From Halalkalibacillus halophilus DSM 18494 (GTDB lineage: Bacteria; Bacillota; Bacilli; Bacillales; Alkalibacillaceae): DNA of 64,000 nt. The notes beneath the pieces are model-generated. The model saw only the letters and a program-made list of their open reading frames with translations. It ran no database searches and was not told the DNA's origin. The stretch is taken from NCBI RefSeq assembly GCF_000423105.1, contig NZ_AUHI01000005.1, positions 1 to 64,000 on the forward strand, written 5' to 3'. Both the position numbers and the translations under genes were made by a program. Shown in pieces: positions 25,323 through 34,217 of the stretch (position 1 is the stretch's first letter; every line of letters starts with the position of its first letter).

Positions 25323-26658
25323 TCCTTTCTCCTATATTTGTTATCTCAGCTTCTAATTCTCCATCTGTAAGAGCAATTTTGATTTGATCACCCTTATTGT
25401 GTTCCGAGATAGAAGTAGTAATCTTTTCATTTTTATATGTTATCGAATAGCCTCTTTTCATTGTCTCAAGAGGACTTAAAATACTCAACTTATTTAATTG
25501 ATTCGAAAAGTTATTTTTCTTTTGGTTTAGTATCTCATTTGTTAATTGATCAAGACGTTTATGAAGTATCAGATAATCTTTCGTTCTTTGCTCTAGTATA
25601 TTTATTGGTGTCACTCTACTCAATCTATTTGATAACACTTTAAAGTCATTTGTTCTTCTCTCTAATTGAAGGTTCATCATTCGTTTTAAGTTTTGAAACG
25701 TTCGATCAAAATCTTGTTCCTTTTGCCTAGTAAGTTGCTCCGGATATTTAAATGCATAAGATTGTTCTAGTCTCAATAAATTATTCTTATAATTATGAGC
25801 CATAGCCTTGATTTGTTGAGTAAGACGATGTTTATAGTTTTCAATTTGTTTATGCAATTCTATTATGGATGGTACGGCTAATTCAGCTGCAGCTGTGGGA
25901 GTAGGCGCACGTAAATCTGCAACAAAATCAGCAATTGTAAAATCAGTTTCATGACCAACTGCAGAGATTACAGGAATTTTTGAGTTGAAGATAGAACGGG
26001 CTACAACCTCTTCATTAAATGCCCAAAGCTCCTCAATCGAACCTCCACCACGACCTGTAATAATTGTGTCGAAGTCACTTAACTCATTCACAAAGTTAAT
26101 AGCGCTTGCTATGCTCCCTGCAGCCTTTTCTCCTTGGACTGCCACTGGAATAATAGTTCTCTTTGCAGAAGGGTATCTTCTTTGTAATGTTGTAATAATA
26201 TCTCTAACCGCTGCCCCAGTGGAAGATGTAACAATAGCAATTCTGTTTGGATAAGTAGGGATTTGCTTTTTGTGAATTTCATCAAACAAACCTTCTGAAT
26301 GAAGCTTCTTTTTTAGTTCTTCATAGGCTAAATATAGCGATCCAATCCCATCTGGTTCCATTTGTTTAGCATATACTTGGTACTGGCCATTTCTTTCATA
26401 AACATCTATATCACCAGTAATCAATACTTTCATACCGTTTTCAGGCTTGAATTTCAAAGAGCTGTTTTGAGTAGCAAACATAACCACACTAATTTTAGCT
26501 TGTTGATCTTTAAGGCTAAAGTACATATGACCTCTGCTATGATGGTTAAAATTAGAAATTTCACCTTGTAGGAGTATATTTTGTAAATGAGAATCGGTTT
26601 GAAGTTTTCGTTTTATATATTTGGTTAATGCCGTTACCGTCAAATACTTCTGTTCCAT
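25300..26658 (-). CDS. xseA: Exodeoxyribonuclease VII large subunit
   Basis: Catalytic subunit of exonuclease VII, degrading single-stranded DNA to oligonucleotides. About 452 residues: N-terminal OB fold (ILLQGEISNFNHHSRGHMYF), catalytic domain with IAIVTSSTGAAVRDI, GRGGGSIEELWAFN and SAVGHETDFTIADFVAD, then a long C-terminal coiled coil (about 270-400) that receives XseB. The start is the ATG at 26658, 7 nt after AAGGAG, giving a 2-nt gap from the folD stop. An ATG two codons upstream sits too close to the ribosome site. Confidence 0.94.
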   Translation of the reverse strand: MEQKYLTVTALTKYIKRKLQTDSHLQNILLQGEISNFNHHSRGHMYFSLKDQQAKISVVMFATQNSSLKFKPENGMKVLITGDIDVYERNGQYQVYAKQMEPDGIGSLYLAYEELKKKLHSEGLFDEIHKKQIPTYPNRIAIVTSSTGAAVRDIITTLQRRYPSAKRTIIPVAVQGEKAAGSIASAINFVNELSDFDTIITGRGGGSIEELWAFNEEVVARSIFNSKIPVISAVGHETDFTIADFVADLRAPTPTAAAELAVPSIIELHKQIENYKHRLTQQIKAMAHNYKNNLLRLEQSYAFKYPEQLTRQKEQDFDRTFQNLKRMMNLQLERRTNDFKVLSNRLSRVTPINILEQRTKDYLILHKRLDQLTNEILNQKKNNFSNQLNKLSILSPLETMKRGYSITYKNEKITTSISEHNKGDQIKIALTDGELEAEITNIGERNDLHGEQ

Positions 26659-26660
26659 TC

Positions 26661-27518
26661 TCATTCTCCTTTATTCAATTCCTTTGCTGCTTGTACCGTA
26701 TTGTATAATAACATAGTAATTGTCATCGGCCCTACACCTTTTGGGACTGGGGTAATATTTGCGACATGGCCTTTTAAATCATTCATATCCGCATCTCCAA
26801 AAACCTGTTTTTGTTCATTAAATGTGTTTCCAATATCAATTACTGTAGCCCCTTTTTTAACAGCATTTCGTTTTATAAAATGAGCTTTTCCAATTGCGAT
26901 AATGAGTATATCAGCTCGAGAAGTTAGTTCTTGCAAGTCCTCTGTTTTGGAGTGACAAAACGTAACCGTCGCATCTTTATTTAAAAGTAATTGCCCTACT
27001 GGTTTTCCAACTATATTGCTTCTACCGACGATCACCACGTGTTTACCTTTAATAGGTATTTCATAAAAAGTAAGAATCCTCATGATTCCTAATGGAGTAC
27101 ACGGATAAAAACCTGGTTGTCCCACCGTCAAACGCCCTACATTCGTGGGGTGAAATCCATCTACATCTTTCCTTGGATCAATCCATTCCAATACATTTTT
27201 TTCATTTATATGGTTCGGAATTGGAAGTTGTAGAAGAATTCCGTGAACATTCATATCTTTATTTAACTTTGAGATTTCGTCCTTTAATTGTTGTTCCGTA
27301 ATAGAGGGAGGGAAACGGAGGATTTCTGAAGACATACCTAACTTATCTGCAGCTTTCTTCTTCATTGATACATATGTAAGAGAAGCTTGGTCTTCTCCAA
27401 TTATAATCACTACCAATTTGGGTATGGACCCAACTTTTTTTAATGAATGAATATCAGTTGATATTTTGTTTTTTAATTCTTGAGCGACAGGCTGACCATA
27501 AAGTAGTCTAGTTTCCAT
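26661..27518 (-). CDS. folD: FolD bifunctional methylene-THF dehydrogenase/cyclohydrolase
   Basis: Interconverts 5,10-methylene-, methenyl- and 10-formyl-tetrahydrofolate with NADP+. At 285 residues it is standard length, with catalytic-Lys region YVSMKKKAADKLG, substrate motif QLPIPNHI, DVDGFHPTNVGRL, NADP loop VGRSNIVGKPVGQLL, and C-terminal TPVPKGVGPMTITMLL. It connects metabolically with the glycine cleavage system encoded in this window, which makes 5,10-methylene-THF. It lies 19 nt downstream of nusB. Confidence 0.96.
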   Translation of the reverse strand: METRLLYGQPVAQELKNKISTDIHSLKKVGSIPKLVVIIIGEDQASLTYVSMKKKAADKLGMSSEILRFPPSITEQQLKDEISKLNKDMNVHGILLQLPIPNHINEKNVLEWIDPRKDVDGFHPTNVGRLTVGQPGFYPCTPLGIMRILTFYEIPIKGKHVVIVGRSNIVGKPVGQLLLNKDATVTFCHSKTEDLQELTSRADILIIAIGKAHFIKRNAVKKGATVIDIGNTFNEQKQVFGDADMNDLKGHVANITPVPKGVGPMTITMLLYNTVQAAKELNKGE

Positions 27519-27537
27519 CGTCTATCCCTCCATAACC

Positions 27538-27912
27538 TTAGAAAAACTTGGATAATACACCATTAATAAATTTCCCAGACTGTTCATCATTAAAACGTTT
27601 GGATAAATCAATTGCTTCGTTGACTACAACTTTATTAGGAGTATCATCTTGATGGAAAATTTCAAATACGGCAATTCTAAGTACCGTTTTCTCAACCGTT
27701 CCGATGCGGTTAAAGGACCACTTTTCTAATTTGTCACTAATTTTCTTGTCCAGTTCTGATTTATGCGCAATAACTCCATCTATTAAAATACGGGAAAAAG
27801 GATCAAGTTCCTCATCCATTGCAATAACTAATTCCTCTGTAGATTGACTCTCATTTATATCAATTTGATAAAGTACTTGAAATGCTTTTTCACGGCTGTG
27901 ACTTCGTTTCAT
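27538..27912 (-). CDS. nusB: Transcription antitermination factor NusB
   Basis: All-alpha RNA-binding factor which, with S10 (NusE), binds boxA in rRNA operons. The 124 residues show RSHSREKAFQVLYQID at the N-terminus and the core VVVNEAIDLSKRFNDEQSGKFINGVL (in parts: VVVNEAIDLSKRF and SGKFINGVLSKF). The ATG follows AAAGGAGAATTAGG. It is separated from yqhY by the terminator at 28030-28068, so it probably starts the nusB-folD-xseAB-ispA transcript from a promoter in 27913-28029. Confidence 0.94.
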   Translation of the reverse strand: MKRSHSREKAFQVLYQIDINESQSTEELVIAMDEELDPFSRILIDGVIAHKSELDKKISDKLEKWSFNRIGTVEKTVLRIAVFEIFHQDDTPNKVVVNEAIDLSKRFNDEQSGKFINGVLSKFF

Positions 27913-28029
27913 CCTAATTCTCCTTTAATTTACTATATATAATAATTTAAAATTAATTGGTTCATTTATAGATAACCCTTATTATCCTACCATGTTCACA
28001 ATAAGTTTACCATGAAAATAAGTGGAATG

Positions 28030-28068
28030 AAAAAAGCCTAACTAGTTAGTTTATAATTAGTTAGGCTT
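28030..28068 (-). terminator. Terminator of yqhY
   Basis: Stem AGCCTAACTA (28035-28044) pairs with TAGTTAGGCT (28058-28067), followed on the minus strand by a T run. It ends the accB-accC-yqhY transcript. Confidence 0.85.
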
Positions 28069-28077
28069 CCAATTTAA

Positions 28078-28479
28078 TTATTTAGTTTCTGTTTTTGGTT
28101 CGACCGTTTTGTCTTCAATTTGGATCGCAACCACATGAACATTAATTTCAATTATTTCTAATGCCGTCATGTTTTTCAAAGTGGATCGTATACTATCTTG
28201 TATTTTTTCAGCAACTTTGGGAATGGATATACCATAATCAAGCACTGTATAAACATCAATTAATATACCTTCTTCACTTAGCTCAACTTTGACACCTTTG
28301 CCATGTTTCTTCTTACCTAGTCGCTCCGTAACATTGGAGGCAATATTCCCTCGCATGTTTGCCACACCGCTTATTTCATTTGCAGCAATTCCTGCAATCA
28401 CTTCAATAACCTCTGGAGCAATTTCGACACGACCTAAAGAAGAATCTTCACTTACATTTAATAAATGATGGTCAGACAT
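28078..28479 (-). CDS. yqhY: Asp23/Gls24 family protein YqhY
   Basis: About 133 residues of the Asp23/DUF322 family. Typical segments are VEIAPEVIEVIAGIAANEISGV and VDVYTVLDYGISIPKVAEKIQ-like strands and helices. In B. subtilis YqhY is encoded directly behind accB-accC and its loss perturbs acetyl-CoA carboxylase; the same order is kept here, 20 nt after accC. The ATG at 28479, 8 nt after AAAGGAG, is preferred to an upstream GTG. It is presumably cytosolic, with no membrane segment. Its molecular function remains unsettled. Confidence 0.88.
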   Translation of the reverse strand: MSDHHLLNVSEDSSLGRVEIAPEVIEVIAGIAANEISGVANMRGNIASNVTERLGKKKHGKGVKVELSEEGILIDVYTVLDYGISIPKVAEKIQDSIRSTLKNMTALEIIEINVHVVAIQIEDKTVEPKTETK

Positions 28480-28499
28480 GAATAACACTCCTTTGTTTA

Positions 28500-29852
28500 C
28501 TATTCTTTCATTACATCATATTCATCTAAGAAGTTTGTATTAAAATCACCTTGAACAAATACAGGGTGGTTCATCATTTTCTTATGGAAAGGAATCGTTG
28601 AATGTATTCCTTCAATTATGAATTCGTCTAAGGCACGATTCATCTTCAGAATAGCCTCTTCTCTTGTTTTCCCATAAGTAATTAATTTAGCGATCATTGA
28701 GTCATAATAAGGTGGTATATTCCAGCCAGAATATGCTGCGGAATCCACTCTTACTCCAAACCCTCCTGGAGGTAAATACATTTCTACTTTACCTGCAGAT
28801 GGCATAAAGTTTTTAAATGGATCCTCTGCGTTAATTCTACATTCAATAGACCATCCTTCAAAAGTAACTTCTTCTTGTGTAACATTTAGTGGTTGACCAC
28901 TAGCAACAAAAATCTGTTCTTTTATTAAATCAATTCCAGTTACCATTTCAGTTACAGGATGCTCAACTTGAATACGAGTATTCATTTCCATGAAATAATA
29001 CTCATTTTTATTTTTATCATAAATAAATTCTATTGTTCCTGCACCGACATAATTTACCGCTTTCGCAGCTCGAACTGCTGCATTCCCCATCTCTTCACGA
29101 GTGGCAGCATCAATTGCTGGGGATGGAGTTTCCTCTATTAGTTTTTGAAGTCTTCTTTGGATGGTACAATCACGTTCCCCGAGATGGATTACGTTTCCAT
29201 GAGCATCACCAAGAACTTGGATCTCTACATGTCGAAAGTCTTCAATAAATCTTTCTAAATAGACTCCAGGATTACCAAAAGCAGTCTCTGCTTCGTTTTG
29301 AGTCATACGGATACCAGTTATTAATTCTTCCTCATCTCTAGCGACACGGATTCCTTTACCCCCACCACCAGCGGTAGCTTTAATAATTACTGGGTATCCT
29401 ATTTCCTTTGCGACTTTCTTGCCATCCTCTACATCTTCAATTAACCCTTCAGAACCAGGAACAATTGGTACACCCGCTTCTTTCATTGTTTCACGTGCTA
29501 CGTCCTTCGTCCCCATTCTTGAAATGGCATCTGCACTTGGACCAATGAAAATCACGTTGCACTCTTCACACATTTCCGCAAAGTCAGCATTCTCTGATAA
29601 AAATCCATAACCGGGGTGAATCGCATCACAATCGGTCAATTTAGCTAAACTCATTACATTTGTTTTATTCAAATAGCTATCTTTACTTAAGATTGGCCCA
29701 ACACAATACGCTTCATCCGCTAATTGAACATGCAAGGACTCTTCATCCGCTTCTGAGAATATTGCGACGGTTTCAATACCTAGTTCTTTACAAGCACGAA
29801 TTATTCTTACGGCGATTTCGCCTCTATTGGCGACGAGTACTTTTTGAATCAC
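28500..29852 (-). CDS. accC: Biotin carboxylase subunit of acetyl-CoA carboxylase
   Basis: ATP-grasp enzyme that carboxylates biotin on AccB, the first half-reaction of malonyl-CoA synthesis. About 450 residues: N-terminal KVLVANRGEIAVRIIRA, ATP-grasp glycine loop IKATAGGGGKGIRVA, and catalytic EMNTRIQVEHPVTEMVTG. The GTG at 29852, 8 nt after GGAGG, is the best start, giving MIQKVLVANRG; the TTG two codons upstream abuts the ribosome site. It is 13 nt from accB and cotranscribed. Confidence 0.96.
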   Translation of the reverse strand: MIQKVLVANRGEIAVRIIRACKELGIETVAIFSEADEESLHVQLADEAYCVGPILSKDSYLNKTNVMSLAKLTDCDAIHPGYGFLSENADFAEMCEECNVIFIGPSADAISRMGTKDVARETMKEAGVPIVPGSEGLIEDVEDGKKVAKEIGYPVIIKATAGGGGKGIRVARDEEELITGIRMTQNEAETAFGNPGVYLERFIEDFRHVEIQVLGDAHGNVIHLGERDCTIQRRLQKLIEETPSPAIDAATREEMGNAAVRAAKAVNYVGAGTIEFIYDKNKNEYYFMEMNTRIQVEHPVTEMVTGIDLIKEQIFVASGQPLNVTQEEVTFEGWSIECRINAEDPFKNFMPSAGKVEMYLPPGGFGVRVDSAAYSGWNIPPYYDSMIAKLITYGKTREEAILKMNRALDEFIIEGIHSTIPFHKKMMNHPVFVQGDFNTNFLDEYDVMKE

Positions 29853-29864
29853 GGACAATCCCTC

Positions 29865-30371
29865 CTATTTATTCTTCACTCGAAATAATGGTTGTCCGTA
29901 CTCTACTAGTTCTCCATTTTGAACTAGAATTTCAACAATTTCACCATCAACTTCTGCTTCGATCTCATTAAATAGTTTCATTGCTTCTACGATACAGACA
30001 ACAGACTGACTCTTCACTTGGTCTCCTACCTGAATATAAGCTGGATCTTCTGGAGTTGGTGCTTCATAAAAGGTACCCACCATTGGAGAGGTGATTTCAG
30101 TATCATAATCAGTACTCATACTGGCGTTTGATTGATTCTCTTCCTCTTCTTTCGCAGATGGCTCCGTAGTAACTTTTTCTGGTACTGACTGTTCTTGTTC
30201 TACTGGCTGAGGTGTAACTGGTTGCTCGGTTGGTTTAGGAGCAGTTTGCACAACTTGTTCTCCCTGTTTTTTCATTGATACTGTAGCACCATCAGCTTCA
30301 TAAGTGAATTCTGAAATGGATGAATCATCGATTAATTTAATCAGTTCGCGGATCTCTTGTACTTTCAACAT
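29865..30371 (-). CDS. accB: Biotin carboxyl carrier protein
   Basis: Carrier subunit of acetyl-CoA carboxylase. The 168 residues consist of an N-terminal helix (EIRELIKLIDDSSISEFTYE), a Pro/Gln/Glu-rich flexible linker (about 38-85) and a C-terminal biotinyl domain with the biotinylated Lys132 in EAMKLFNEI. It is first in the accB-accC-yqhY unit. The ATG follows GGAGTGCAAAACTC. The 208-nt gap upstream to spoIIIAH holds a terminator and presumably the acc promoter. Confidence 0.96.
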   Translation of the reverse strand: MLKVQEIRELIKLIDDSSISEFTYEADGATVSMKKQGEQVVQTAPKPTEQPVTPQPVEQEQSVPEKVTTEPSAKEEEENQSNASMSTDYDTEITSPMVGTFYEAPTPEDPAYIQVGDQVKSQSVVCIVEAMKLFNEIEAEVDGEIVEILVQNGELVEYGQPLFRVKNK

Positions 30372-30540
30372 GAGTTTTGCACTCCTTCTTCATTTAATAA
30401 CAGGTACTAATATTTCCTATTAATCATTGTACGATAAAATTGATACAATCTTCAACTTTATCTTTTAATCCACAGAACTTTTAAACAGAAATTTCTCTAT
30501 TTTCAAGCATGTAAATGAACCGATTTTATCGTTTAACACA

Positions 30541-30581
30541 AAAAAATAACCCACACCTATAACTAGGTATGGGTTGCTATT
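30541..30581 (-). terminator. Terminator of the spoIIIA operon
   Basis: The minus strand reads AATAGCAACCCATACC, a loop, GGTGTGGGTTATT and a T run. It overlaps the spoIIIAH stop. Confidence 0.85.
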
Positions 30582-31143
30582 ACTCTTCTGATTGTAATTT
30601 GACTCGAACTTCCATTGGTCCGAATTCATCCCTTGCTAGTTGCATTAAGTGATTCGCATCAGTAGATGACAACTCATTTGCAATGACAGTAATATTAATA
30701 AAATCTTCTTCCTGTCTTACTAAAACATCACGATACTCTTTATCTTGTTGAATCATTCTTTCTAAAATTGTTTCTTTTTGAGCCACTGTTTGTAAAGCTG
30801 TCATCTCTTCTATAGCTTCATTTTTTTCTTCAGTTGAAGCGTTACTCGAAGCTACAATTGCTGATAACTGTTCTTTCACTTCACTTCTATGATCCTCTTT
30901 ATCCATTCGAATAGCTGTAAATAATTCATCATTTGATAAATTAGAATACTCTACTTCTCCAACAACTGAGGAATCTTCAGGCTCCTCACTATCTTCTCTA
31001 TCTTCTTGTTCCTCCCTTTCTTCTTCGTCATCAGGTATTAAAGCAACCTGATCACCACCTGGAGATAAAATATAATACACACTGAGTACAATTAATAAAC
31101 TTAACATTGTAATTAACCAAACTGTTTGCTTCTTTAAAACCAT
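30580..31143 (-). CDS. spoIIIAH: Stage III sporulation protein AH
   Basis: Mother-cell membrane protein whose ectodomain (YscJ/FliF-like) binds forespore SpoIIQ across the intermembrane space, forming the feeding-tube channel. The 187 residues begin with one transmembrane segment (about 7-27), then a strongly acidic Glu/Asp linker (about 36-60) and the C-terminal domain (ELFTAIRMDKEDHRSEVKEQL to the end). It is somewhat shorter than the 218-residue B. subtilis protein. Last gene of the operon, overlapping the region just after spoIIIAG by 1-2 nt spacing. Confidence 0.92.
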   Translation of the reverse strand: MVLKKQTVWLITMLSLLIVLSVYYILSPGGDQVALIPDDEEEREEQEDREDSEEPEDSSVVGEVEYSNLSNDELFTAIRMDKEDHRSEVKEQLSAIVASSNASTEEKNEAIEEMTALQTVAQKETILERMIQQDKEYRDVLVRQEEDFINITVIANELSSTDANHLMQLARDEFGPMEVRVKLQSEE

Positions 31144-31144
31144 T

Positions 31145-31771
31145 TTATTCTTCCTCCCTACTTTTAGGCATTACTGCAATACGATGGGTTGATACGTCCA
31201 ATAAACGTGATACTGCTTCAATAACCATTTGCTTGTTCTGAATTTGATCGACACCTTCTGCAATCACAAGTACGCCTTTTACAGCCGGACTTTGTGTCTG
31301 TATTAATAAAGGTTTTTCTATATTATTTTCTCTAGTTAATACTGTTTGATGTTCAATTGTTTCGTCTTCTACTTGTCTCGTTCCACCACTTTGATCATTT
31401 TCGTCGGTTTTTTGATAGCCAGTAATTGTATTTTGTTCATAAATTTTTAGTGCTGAAGCTTCTAATTGCAAGTTAACCTCTACATTTGAAATACCATCCA
31501 TACGATTTAACGCAAAAGTTAATTCTTCTTGAAGTGCGTTCTGAAAAGATTCCATCGATTGAATTCCTTCTTCTTGTTTCTCTTGATCCTTATTCAACCA
31601 TACCTCTTGTTCTTCCGACGGATCTATTTCATTCGAATCAGCTTGTCCTCCAAATATGTTGGACACAATCAAAAACAATAAACCGATTAATCCAATTAAT
31701 AGGATGTAAGAACGTTTACTGGGTCGATTTTCTTCGCTTCCTGAAGATAACCATTTCTTCAACCAATGCAT
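31145..31771 (-). CDS. spoIIIAG: Stage III sporulation protein AG
   Basis: Forms the large ring of the SpoIIIA-SpoIIQ channel in the mother-cell engulfing membrane. About 208 residues: short cytosolic N-terminus, one transmembrane helix (SYILLIGLIGLLFLIVSNIF), then the ring-building ectodomain with VEVNLQLEAS-type strands and VKGVLVIAEGVD. I start at the ATG at 31771, behind GGTGA, which leaves a 1-nt gap from spoIIIAF; an ATG four codons earlier would overlap it. Confidence 0.92.
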   Translation of the reverse strand: MHWLKKWLSSGSEENRPSKRSYILLIGLIGLLFLIVSNIFGGQADSNEIDPSEEQEVWLNKDQEKQEEGIQSMESFQNALQEELTFALNRMDGISNVEVNLQLEASALKIYEQNTITGYQKTDENDQSGGTRQVEDETIEHQTVLTRENNIEKPLLIQTQSPAVKGVLVIAEGVDQIQNKQMVIEAVSRLLDVSTHRIAVMPKSREEE

Positions 31772-31772
31772 G

Positions 31773-32363
31773 TTATTCACCATCCCAAACGATCATGATT
31801 CTATCACTAGTTACTTCTAGTTGTGATGCTATAAAACCCTTAACCTCTTCTATATCTCTTGTCTGACTTACAGTATGATTAGGAATTTGTACAGTTTTCA
31901 CTTCCTTAATCACTTCTTCTGATTCTCCAATATAAATTTCCATATGTTCAATATCCTCTAACATCGCCCCCTCCTCATATTGCATTTGAAACTTAATGGA
32001 ATGAACCGTTAAACCATATTCATCCATCAACTCCTTTTCTAGCATTGAGTGAGTTTGTTCTTCTAACTGTTTTAATATATATGCATCTTGTCCTTCTTGT
32101 ATTTCACTTTTTTTAGATTCCACGATTTGATCCATCTCGTCTAATTCAAATGCCCCTTCAAAATAATCGAGTTCAGCTATTATATTTGAAGGGTTTACAT
32201 TAAATATTTTAGTTAACGGGTGTAGGAATATTAAAAGAATAATTAATCCTAGTACAACTTTTAACGTAGCAGCTTGTTTCGATTGAGGAATTAGTAGAGC
32301 CAAAATCGTGGCTACGAACATAAAAATAACTATTTGTGTTACCCAGTCAATTAAATATCCCAT
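31773..32363 (-). CDS. spoIIIAF: Stage III sporulation protein AF
   Basis: Two-helix membrane protein of the SpoIIIA complex with a YscJ-like C-terminal domain. About 196 residues: transmembrane helices at about 5-25 and 33-52 and a soluble C-terminal domain. The ATG at 32363 follows GGAAGG by 6 nt; a GTG two codons earlier is less likely. It is 6 nt after spoIIIAE. Confidence 0.92.
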   Translation of the reverse strand: MGYLIDWVTQIVIFMFVATILALLIPQSKQAATLKVVLGLIILLIFLHPLTKIFNVNPSNIIAELDYFEGAFELDEMDQIVESKKSEIQEGQDAYILKQLEEQTHSMLEKELMDEYGLTVHSIKFQMQYEEGAMLEDIEHMEIYIGESEEVIKEVKTVQIPNHTVSQTRDIEEVKGFIASQLEVTSDRIMIVWDGE

Positions 32364-32375
32364 TCGCACCCTTCC

Positions 32376-33560
32376 TTACCTGATCATTAGTGTTGCGTTT
32401 CCTACAATGATTAAGATGACAATTGCAAAGAAAAACATGATAGACACAATCAATAAAGCAACTAAAATATAAAGTATATGTTTTCCCATCCAATCAATAA
32501 CTGCAATTACAGGTCCGTCAGCCACTGGTTGTAATAAAGCCGCTGTTACACGGAACATTAGGCCAAGTACAAGAATTTTTATAGCTGGGAAAATAGTTAT
32601 AATAATAATCATGACCACACTAGCGAGTCCAATTGCGTTTTTTAATAATATAGATGTCGACAGCACGGTATCTGTGGCTTCAGTAAATACCCTTCCTATG
32701 ACGGGAATAAAATTGCTAGTAACAAATTTAGCCGCCCTGATTGCTAATCCATCTGCAGTAGCTGCTGCGCCACCTTGAAGTGAAATAACAAACATAAATA
32801 TAGATAAAAATCCTCCCATTAACCAAAAAGCGATCTGACGAAATAAATAAGCAAGCTTTGAGATGTCATGCGTTTGATTCATCTCGTTTGCGATATGTAA
32901 AATTGCAGATAGAAAAAATAAAGGAATGATTAATTTTGAAATAAATAGACTACTGAATTGAGTGAAAAACAATAAGAATGGTTGAAAAAAACCAACAGAA
33001 GTTATGTTTCCAAACGCAGCCATTAAACTTAAATATAAAGGTAATAGAGCAATCATAAATTGCCCCATCGTATCTATTGTTGTTGTTGCATATGAGATTG
33101 CCTGATTGAAACTTGCAATCGCCACCGTAATTAAGACTCCAAAGATAACCATATAACTTACATTAGCTACTGCATCACGTTCAAATGACTCAATGAGTAA
33201 CTTCAAAAAGACGCTTAATAAAGTTAAAAATATTAGAATGCCAATCGTTTTCCCGTTGTTTACCCATTCCTCTAAGAAAAATAGTACAAATCCTTTTCCC
33301 CAATCTGATAATGAAAGCAAGGACGCGCCTTCTACGAAATCCCTCCAGGTTGTTTGATGATCTAATGGGAGGTAGTTCCTGTACTCATTTAAGGTTTCTT
33401 TCCATTGATTCTCTAACTCGTCCACTTTTACAAACTCATAGAGTGTTTCTTCTACCTCGTGTTCGTCCTGTTCTGGAAGTTCCTCTTCAGCAACTAAGGT
33501 TTTAGGAAAAATTAATATACAGATTGTAAGTATCATAATTCGCAACATTGTTTTATTCAT
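32376..33560 (-). CDS. spoIIIAE: Stage III sporulation protein AE
   Basis: Polytopic membrane component of the SpoIIIA secretion-like complex. The 394 residues start with a cleavable signal-like segment (LRIMILTICILIFPKTLVA), an acidic ectodomain and about seven transmembrane helices. In B. subtilis it shows distant similarity to ABC-type permeases. It carries conserved FVTSNFIPVIGRVFTEATDT. The ATG follows AAGGGGTCCCATA; 33 nt separate it from spoIIIAD. Confidence 0.93.
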   Translation of the reverse strand: MNKTMLRIMILTICILIFPKTLVAEEELPEQDEHEVEETLYEFVKVDELENQWKETLNEYRNYLPLDHQTTWRDFVEGASLLSLSDWGKGFVLFFLEEWVNNGKTIGILIFLTLLSVFLKLLIESFERDAVANVSYMVIFGVLITVAIASFNQAISYATTTIDTMGQFMIALLPLYLSLMAAFGNITSVGFFQPFLLFFTQFSSLFISKLIIPLFFLSAILHIANEMNQTHDISKLAYLFRQIAFWLMGGFLSIFMFVISLQGGAAATADGLAIRAAKFVTSNFIPVIGRVFTEATDTVLSTSILLKNAIGLASVVMIIIITIFPAIKILVLGLMFRVTAALLQPVADGPVIAVIDWMGKHILYILVALLIVSIMFFFAIVILIIVGNATLMIR

Positions 33561-33592
33561 TATGGGACCCCTTCAACTCATTAACGTTGATC

Positions 33593-33982
33593 TTATGAAG
33601 GTACAAAAGCTATTAATACTTCCATTACAGCAATTAAGATCGGTAGAGCAATTAGAAGAATAAATAATTTACCTACAATCTCAACTTTTAAAGCGATCGC
33701 GTTCAGATTTGCGTCACGAAGTAACTGAGAAGTAAATTCTGTTATGTATGCTACGCCAATAACTTTGAAAATCGTATCCAAGTGTAAAAGCGATAAATTT
33801 ATTTGAGTAGTTAGTTGTTGAAAAGCGTTAAACACCTCATTCAATTGCATTAAAACAAATAAGAATACGAAAGTACCTGTGAGGATAGAAAGTAAGTAGG
33901 CAATAGAGGTGTTTTTTTCTTTTACTAAAATAATTAATATTGCCGCTACAATAATGACAGAAATTATTTGTAAGAACGCCAT
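33593..33982 (-). CDS. spoIIIAD: Stage III sporulation protein AD
   Basis: Small integral membrane component of the SpoIIIA complex with four hydrophobic segments in 129 residues, resembling SpoIIIAC (the two share a family). Recognisable core: DTIFKVIGVAYITEFTSQLLRDA. Located 13 nt after spoIIIAC in the operon. Confidence 0.92.
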   Translation of the reverse strand: MAFLQIISVIIVAAILIILVKEKNTSIAYLLSILTGTFVFLFVLMQLNEVFNAFQQLTTQINLSLLHLDTIFKVIGVAYITEFTSQLLRDANLNAIALKVEIVGKLFILLIALPILIAVMEVLIAFVPS

Positions 33983-33995
33983 TAGGAAGAACCCT

Positions 33996-34205
33996 TTACA
34001 TTAACATTTGTAATAAAAATACACTTCTGATTTCTTGAAACAGTTTGGACACATATTCTATTACAATTACTAAAACCAAGATAAACCCTAACAAAGTTGC
34101 CCACTGCGCCATATCCTCTTTTCCCATTTGCTTTAAAATCGTATGAATCATTGCTACGACTATGCCTATTCCTGCCACCTGAAATAGTAAATAGATATCT
34201 GACAT
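33996..34205 (-). CDS. spoIIIAC: Stage III sporulation protein AC
   Basis: A 69-residue, two-helix membrane protein of the SpoIIIA complex. The core LLFQVAGIGIVVAMIHTILK and ATLLGFILVLVIVIEYV match the family. Length equals the usual 66-68. It lies between spoIIIAB (12-nt gap) and spoIIIAD. Confidence 0.92.
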   Translation of the reverse strand: MSDIYLLFQVAGIGIVVAMIHTILKQMGKEDMAQWATLLGFILVLVIVIEYVSKLFQEIRSVFLLQMLM

Positions 34206-34217
34206 TACCTAACCCCC